The notes beneath the pieces were generated by a model, which was not told the origin of the DNA, did not search any database, and saw only the letters and a list, made by a program, of their open reading frames with translations. The translations under genes and the position numbers were made by a program. A stretch of 21,377 nucleotides of DNA, taken from Botryllus schlosseri. Taxonomy: Eukaryota; Chordata; Ascidiacea; Stolidobranchia; Styelidae. The DNA lies in contig ATSW01015000.1 of assembly GCA_000444245.1 (NCBI GenBank), positions 1-21,377 on the forward strand. The letters are read 5' to 3'. This document shows positions 14,745 to 21,377 of the stretch, piece by piece; position 1 is the stretch's first letter; every line of letters begins with the position of its first letter.

Positions 14745-17700
14745 AAAAACAACCGAACGAACTGTTGACTGTTGCGTAACAGGACGAGATCTTTACCACG
14801 TGACAGGAATGATGCGTCGTTGCAAGCAGGAAGTAACAGTTAGATTCAAAGTAAAGGCGGCCCGCGTCGGACCGAGAGTGAGTTCACAAAAACACCTACG
14901 TCATCATCACGTCATCGTGGTAAAAACACATCGACCGTGTACGTTTGTAAATCAAAAAATATACTGTCTGGTTCGGTTTACACTGGTGCGCGAGTGCATG
15001 TATTAATCATCAACCGATACAGCGAAAAATGAAATGAGAAGTACACATTGTATGATTTGGTATAACAATGGGTTTCCATCAATCATCGACGCGCAATGGG
15101 TTTTAAAATTCGGTAGGTAATTGGTATGTGTCATAGGTGGCAATGATCGAAATACCTACTCACAGTAATGTCGAGTTCATCTCAGCCTGGCATACGTGCA
15201 TGCGGACACGCCAGGTTGCAAAAAGGGCGATGCCAGGCATAGGAGTAGTGAGGGTGAAAATTTGGGAGCTGCATATGAAAATCGTGGGATCGAGATTCCC
15301 CATCAATAAAAATCAATTGACGCTATTGCCATTCCCAAATTTGCACTTCGATATGACGTAACGTATTTTTCGACCACCCAAATGGGTCAGTCCCTTCATG
15401 TGTTAGTAAAAATAAATATATAAACTGCATCACCCGAATTTTAATCACGGTAGCCTCTGGCGAGGTCCCTCAATTACCACAACAAAATGTCAAACCGTCT
15501 GAAACATTCAAAGAAAGTCTTCGGGGTAGGAAAAAATCGAAATGCGATGCCGTTGTTTTGAAAACACATCCCATCGAAAGAACAGCACCAGACAAGCAAC
15601 AACCCAAAAGTCACACAAAGGCCACGAGACGGCGCGCGACCAGTCGTCAACACCACATGCAGCCGCAGTGACATCTCATGCAATTATAACGCCAATAAAT
15701 CCCTCTTTGAAAGCCGCGATACAATATCGACTTAATTTAACATGTGACTCAAACCGACGCCGCCATAATAAATGAGATTTATATAACGAGGTCCGCTATC
15801 AACACAAACACACTGCAGCCAGCATTACAAAGCACGCGTCCTCATCAGGTCACACATTAATTACGCGCCCGAGAGGGAAAATTAATAAAATCATGCGGAT
15901 AAACCGAATTACTTTCCCTAAGGTACAAAAACTCGAATTGGCAACGGCGCAAGTGTCGTCGATGCAATATTAATAATCATCACAATACGTGTCGCGAACC
16001 AACAAAGACAGCGCCAAACCAGAGTTATCAACAACCGTGCATCCCCAGGGAACGCAAGCGGTCATCACGATTAAATCAAGGCCGATTCGAAAGAGATTTC
16101 GCCAACCGGACTGCGCGCGACTGTTTTTGCGCTGGTATGCCTCATCCGATGCTTCAGACTGCATTACCGATGACTCAAATTCGTGCAAAACACGAGGGCG
16201 GTCGAATTGCGCAATACAAGGCTGCTTGCAACGATTGCTTCATAGGACAGCGTTTTAGCGACTTCGGGAGGGTATGTTATCATGGAGCTATCGAGTTTTT
16301 TTCCACCCCGCCGAATTTGGTATGCCGTTGAAAGTTGCGCTGCCACTCATACACTCGAGAATTGCAACTCAATCTGAAAAAATTGCGCACAGTGTGCAGC
16401 TATAATTTTAATTCTAATCTAATTTAGTAAAGTTAAAATTTTTCTACTTTCCAACCATGCTATTGCTGCAATCAGAACAACTCGATTTTCTATCGAATTA
16501 ACATTTCGCATACGCGATAAACAAGTGTAACTACAGTTATTTCTTGTATGTTGTAAGTAAGCGAGTGGTCACCAAGCCGCATAGCGCCTGTAACGAATTT
16601 CGTGACGCTGACGAATGGGGGAAATCAACTCACTGAAGTTGCAAGGTGCTCAAATTTCCAAACGCTCTGGAACATAAAAGAGGAGAAAAGGCATTTTATT
16701 AACACCTGTTCTATGGGACTTTCCGATTTCAGCGCAGACGCCGGTGACAACAGCGTCCGTGAAAAATGAACTGACGTCCATTATTTGAAGCGTTCGTTGC
16801 ACTAAGCCGGTATCGACACCGGACTTTACCCGCAAAAAGTGTTTCAGCTTGTCAAATGCAGAACTTTAACAATGCCCGGCGCCGAATTAACAAGCGAATG
16901 ATGCATGATATTGAAAGCCGTGTCGTGAGAATTGTTTTGTCGAGGGCTAGGTTAAGCGTGGTTCTATTGAATATCCGGCATGGCAAAGTACTGTTAAAAC
17001 CGCAATCTCGCTTTTGACCGTTGCGTTTGTTTTGAAAGAAATGGGACTTCTGTGTTAGCTAGGTTCTAATATACTGTCAAATGTCGGTAAACTGCAACGT
17101 CTTCTTAGCTTTCCCATATTAATGATCTTAAACAAGTTTTAGGCTATTTTTACATGCCATGAACTCTATATTACGACGCGATGCGGAAAAATACGTTCCT
17201 AATTTCTAAATCAATGAAAAATTTTATGTAGGCCTACACCATTTCTGTATTCAACGGAAGAGTCTTCTAAACTGCTTGCATTTTGTAATTAAGACATAAA
17301 ATAATACTAAATTTGTAAAATTAGGCGGAGTTCCCTATAGACAGCGAACGCGAGTAAATGGAAATGAAACACAGCCGCGCTTAATGACCCGTGGCAAGCG
17401 ACACGTGACGCTTTGCGCGGGAAGCCGTGGTATCAAAGACCACTACGAGCGAGAGCACGCGAACACAACCGAATTGCTAACAACGACGCAACCCACTCCG
17501 CGAAACGCGCCGACAAATCACCGTTTTCCCGACAAGTGCACTCAAACTTCGCGCCAAGTGTCCCACACAAAAACAAGCCCTTTCATCGGCAGACTCGGAG
17601 AGGACGCCTACAACAACACAGCTCACCGGGACTAATCACAACGACGGATGACAAGATTATCGCTTTTTGTGTGATAAAAGATAATCCAGATACCGTCATA

Positions 17701-17983
17701 CCCGGCTCAAAACCACAATTACGCGCCCGGGTCGCTTCAGCTGCGCCACAAGTAGCCTCGATTGGGTGCTTGTGCATCGTCACTCGAGTGGACTAAGCTT
17801 GGATAAAGGCTAGCGGCTTGATTATCATCGAGTTATTATCGACGGGATATTCCCACATGACATTGTCCGCAAGTATACAGTAAACAGTCACGAGCAGGTG
17901 TCAGCAAGCTTCTTATACGCGAAAATAATATTTGCTTAACCATCCAATTTATGATGTTGGTGATGGCTCGACCAGCCACTTAC

Positions 17984-18033
17984 GCCGAACGCGACCACGC
18001 CTTTTTATTGACCCTCGGGATAAGGATGACCAG
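17984..18033 (-). CDS. possible upstream exon of the Bcl-G-like gene
   Basis: A good acceptor (tttatttctacag) and a consensus donor (gtaagt) flank 50 nt that are open in the frame leaving in phase 2, as the next known exon requires. The peptide would be LVILIPRVNKKAWSRS, basic with a Lys-Lys-x-Trp. The intron to 10213 would be 7.8 kb, far longer than the others. Such a match could arise by chance in 11 kb, so this is a candidate only. Confidence 0.22.
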
Positions 18034-18651
18034 CTGTAGAAATAAATACAACGACCCTCTACCCACAATCGCGCTGGTCAGAACAAAGAAATGAACGTGA
18101 CCGGAAAGCCGAGAAAACGTCGTAGTACGAAACTAGAGGGTTAAAATCAGACCATCGCAGCGCCCTGGACGACCGTAGCTGTTCGCTCGTTACATAACCA
18201 TTTATTTACGAACGTTGAGTAACTATCACTGTACGTAACCGCAGTAAACCTTGAAAACTAGCGTGTATTACAGATATATATCGAAATTGCGCCAGGGGCT
18301 ATTGTTCCGCGTAAGTATACCAGCTGTAAACAATAAAGTGTTCGCCATATTTAGAAGTGGATTACGTTCGAAGTATACGATCGTTAGACCGTTGTGTAAC
18401 GCGGGGTTAGGGACGGTTTGCGTTGGTTACCGTGCGTGCTTCGCATGGATCACCTTCGATTAGTTTCGATCGGCCCAGCTTCAAATTTTGAGAAGTCGAC
18501 GCATACAGCAGTGATTTTCAACAGCCAGTCACCTTTCCAGTCGGTCCTCCAAATATATTTCGATTTTATTCTCTATTTTGAAACGTAAGAGGTTTTGAAG
18601 ACTTCTTGATTATTTGAAGAAATAGAGAAGAAACGACTTTAGAAATTTGAC

Positions 18652-18672
18652 AGTATAATAGTATAATAGTAT
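18652..18672. repeat. 8-bp tandem repeat, 2.6 copies
   Basis: AGTATAAT is repeated perfectly for 21 bp. This is a short microsatellite-like tract with no other feature near it. Confidence 0.75.
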
Positions 18673-19110
18673 CTGCGAAGTCGCATTTCTTTCCGAAAAA
18701 CAGTCAAAATGAAATTGGTGACATCAGACACTTCAGTATGCAGAAACTTCGGAAGAACCACGCATAACAGATGTAATATCAAAAAGACGACAGCAAACTT
18801 ATTAAATTAACGACCCAAATCTGTTCATACTCGCGCTTTTCGAGGAATTCAAAAATGGCGTCAATTTACGATCACGTGACTGCGCTGACAGCACAGGCGA
18901 AGCGTCAAGGGAATCGGATGCCGCTCATTACAGTGATTAGCATCGTTTATGCACAACTCTTCAACGAGAGGGCTAGGTTGTGCAGCGCGATGTTCGAAAT
19001 TGCACTTTGGCTTCCAGTCTATCGTGTGTCTCGGCTTGATTGTGACGAATCACGCGCATCACAACACCGACGTGCCGGCGATGCCACGCTGTGCCTTTCC
19101 CTCCATCGGC

Positions 19111-19118
19111 TATAAAAG
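19111..19118 (+). promoter_or_regulatory. possible TATA box
   Basis: TATAAAAG preceded by GC-rich sequence (ccatcggc) matches the core TATA consensus on the plus strand. No gene with a clear start follows within the window, so this may be coincidental. Confidence 0.2.
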
Positions 19119-21065
19119 TTCGGTACACCGAATGCGGCATTGAAAAAAGACGCTTGGTCATCAGGTATATATTCCTACCACGGGGAGTGTCACATAAACC
19201 TATTTGAACAAGAACGGACTTTTCCCCCTTCTAGCTCATATTAACAAGAACCAGCTCGTAACGGGGATAGTCCCGCTGGTTATCAGGAACTAACAAACAG
19301 ATCAGTTGCACGGCAACAATAAATTTACCCGGTATAGCTCACGGGTAAATAAGCGGTTTGCACCGCATGTGTGTATTGTACAAGTGGTATGTAAATTGTA
19401 CCAGGTCAAACGATCACAAGATGCAAATAAGTCGCCCGATGCGAGTTTACGCGTACTTTTACCACAAGCCTTGTACGCAACGCCCTAAAACACTGGAAAC
19501 CGATATCAATGCATTCAAACTCCTGTTAACGGCTGGCTATCAATGTCAACAGTGGGCCGAAACTTTATCAATTTCAGCAGTGCTCCAAAACCTAACGCCC
19601 GCGAGTCCTTTGCAAAACCGCCCTACACAAAACCGTGATCCATGACTCAATATAGAATAACAAAGACACATCATCGACTACCACTTGTCTTCGAACAAGG
19701 CTATCGGTCACATAAGGATATCCACGGCCTCGCTTCTCTCCACTTCACAAGTGGACCCGTGTCTTGTGATATTACACTACACGCAAACGGCGATGATATC
19801 ATTTTGAGTGGGCGGTCAACAGACCGCAAGCAGGGAGACACGTCCAGCAATAGAAAAGCCTACCGACTCTGACGATTTCGAATCTTCCTCCGATGTACGA
19901 GTCGTATCCATCCTACATTACGGATCATTGCAGACGGACAAAGGTTTGACACCTCGCACACCATGTCGTTTAGGAATAATCAGGTAACAGCGATAAATTA
20001 ACACTATTGACAATTGCAATCGACATTAATTTTTCAAGTAAATAATAGTCGATCGTGCATGATGATTATAACTGTAGCTGACGACACGCAATGTAGGCTG
20101 GTCAGGAACATTCAGTGTCTAGTCCAGTGCAAATATATAGAAGAGTTAAATTATTAACAAGCTGATGTTGCAACATTACTGCATTTGCGACCGAGTCGAC
20201 GCTCGGAACCTCAGTTCACTGAGAACCGGCGGAGATCATAATGTATTTGCTGATCCGGGATTGAAAGTGTCACGGAGGACTTGGAATTATCCTCGCACGA
20301 AATCTTATCCAACTTCATGCGCCACGATGAACAGTTTCAATTAGACGAATTCATGATTTCCACTTTCATAACAATTGTGATCGTGAGTCCATGACAGTAT
20401 AACGCAAATAGACTAACGAAAACATCAAACCTAAATCGTAAGCTTTCACCTGTATAATCCGACTAAATCTCCGGATAAAACCCAGATAACACCGACGATG
20501 ATGTCTCGATTAACGCCGCATCGTGACTAATCTTATTTACAATTCCCGACCGAAATGAAGCTCCGTAGCGTACGGCTCAGCGCAAAAATATCCTGACAAA
20601 CGATGCCCCAAATCTTACTGATCACCGGTTATCAACGCGAGGAAGTGCGTAGGAATAATCGCTTACTATCGCAACATCAACACGCGAGCGGCTCTAATGC
20701 GACGAGACCATTGTCAGAACGTAACCCGTCTCATCCAGATGACGCTTCAGGAAAACAGTGCAATCGCACACCGCCCAGGTCAACGCGCAAGAAGGGCGAT
20801 AAAAATCATCCAAAAGCGTAAGATGACGTATCGCTGCATCGAATGGGCAAAGGTGACGCAGAGTGCAACGCGACGCTAGACGCAAACGACCGATTCATCG
20901 CGGTGGGACATCGTCAGGAATCGCATTGAAATTTTCTATAGCAGTTACATCACGGCGGTCGAACATCACGGCGTAGCGACCGCAAGGCATTTGAAATTCA
21001 TGCCGCAGTCTTGGTAGCTTGGACTGGGGAAAATCAGGCTTTGAACCACCTCAATCGGTGTCCGG

Positions 21066-21377
21066 ACAATACCGAGAAAACCATTACCGAGAATGCCATT
21101 ACCGAGAATGGACACCACCGAGAATGGACATTACCGAGAATGGACACCACAGAGAATGGACATTACCGAGAATGGACACCACCGAGAATGGACATTACCG
21201 AGAATGCAATATATGCAATGCAGGCATGTTATGCATATGCACAGGTCGTGTGAGTGCATCACGGCGTTGTCACATTCGGTATCGATGCTCCGGTATAAAT
21301 TTCTCGACAACGTTAATCCCAGTAAGCTATATTCTTGACATTGGCCATTCTCGGTAATGTCCATTCTCGGTGGTGTC
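21066..21377. repeat. alternating 16-bp repeat array with inverted copies, runs off window
   Basis: From about 21066 to 21206 there are roughly nine copies of a 16-bp unit in two alternating forms, ATTACCGAGAATGGAC and ACCACCGAGAATGGAC, so the higher-order period is 32 bp. The first copies are more diverged. After a spacer of about 135 bp, 21337-21377 holds the same units in inverted orientation and the window ends inside them. This is the structure expected of a foldback transposon with repeat-built terminal inverted repeats. Confidence 0.8.

Larger units (their letters stand above)
10214..21065. other. gene-poor, CpG-containing 11-kb region
   Basis: Open stretches here are short, overlap on both strands and have no recognisable domains; the longest, about 130-140 codons near 12700-13190 and 14106-14504, are within what chance allows. 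CpG is frequent by eye and TAAT/ATTA, CACGTG and GCGCCAAA words are scattered. It likely combines a long 5' intron of the Bcl-G-like gene with intergenic regulatory DNA. Confidence 0.5.

Noticed and set aside
15180-15240. Inverted GCCTGGCA / TGCCAGGC pair as a structured RNA
   Set aside because: Only 8 bp pair across a 37-nt gap with no further stem; likely chance.
1-21377. CRISPR arrays, bacterial operons or prophage
   Set aside because: No regular spacer-repeat array or compact tandem genes; the window is clearly eukaryotic.

Overview
The window is animal genomic DNA. It has compact introns with GTRAGT-type donors, abundant CpG outside genes, MITE-like foldbacks and no bacterial gene organisation. 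An invertebrate is the best guess; the exact group cannot be read from the sequence.

One gene dominates and lies on the minus strand between about 10213 and 1368. I rebuilt 15 coding exons by hand. Each has AG/GT-type borders and all 14 junctions keep the reading frame, giving 703 residues after an unseen amino terminus. The last ~140 residues form a divergent Bcl-2 fold: a BH3-like helix with the Gly-Asp pair, a central hydrophobic helix and a BH2-like Gly-Gly-Trp. The closest family I recognise is BCL2L14 (Bcl-G). The long basic, Ser-rich amino-terminal part also carries two pieces that resemble human Bcl-G as I remember it: a Lys-Lys-Ser-Trp...Phe motif and an Asn-Pro...Ile-Ala helix. The carboxy terminus is best modelled as a short acidic tail without a membrane anchor.

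Layout. 1-1367: downstream flank or 3' UTR, with a 146-bp foldback element and possible poly(A) signals. 1368-10213: the Bcl-G-like gene. One intron (7382-8312) is almost filled by a long uncharacterised ORF on the plus strand, and another (2903-3599) holds a 466-bp element with imperfect terminal inverted repeats. 10214-21068: about 11 kb with no convincing gene, AT- and CpG-rich, probably 5' intron and/or intergenic regulatory DNA. It contains one possible upstream exon, one TATA-like site and small tandem repeats. 21066-21377: an array of alternating 16-bp repeats followed by inverted copies that run off the window end, consistent with a foldback element.

The most notable items are the Bcl-G-like gene with its greatly enlarged amino-terminal region, the antisense ORF nested in its intron, and the inverted 16-bp repeat array.
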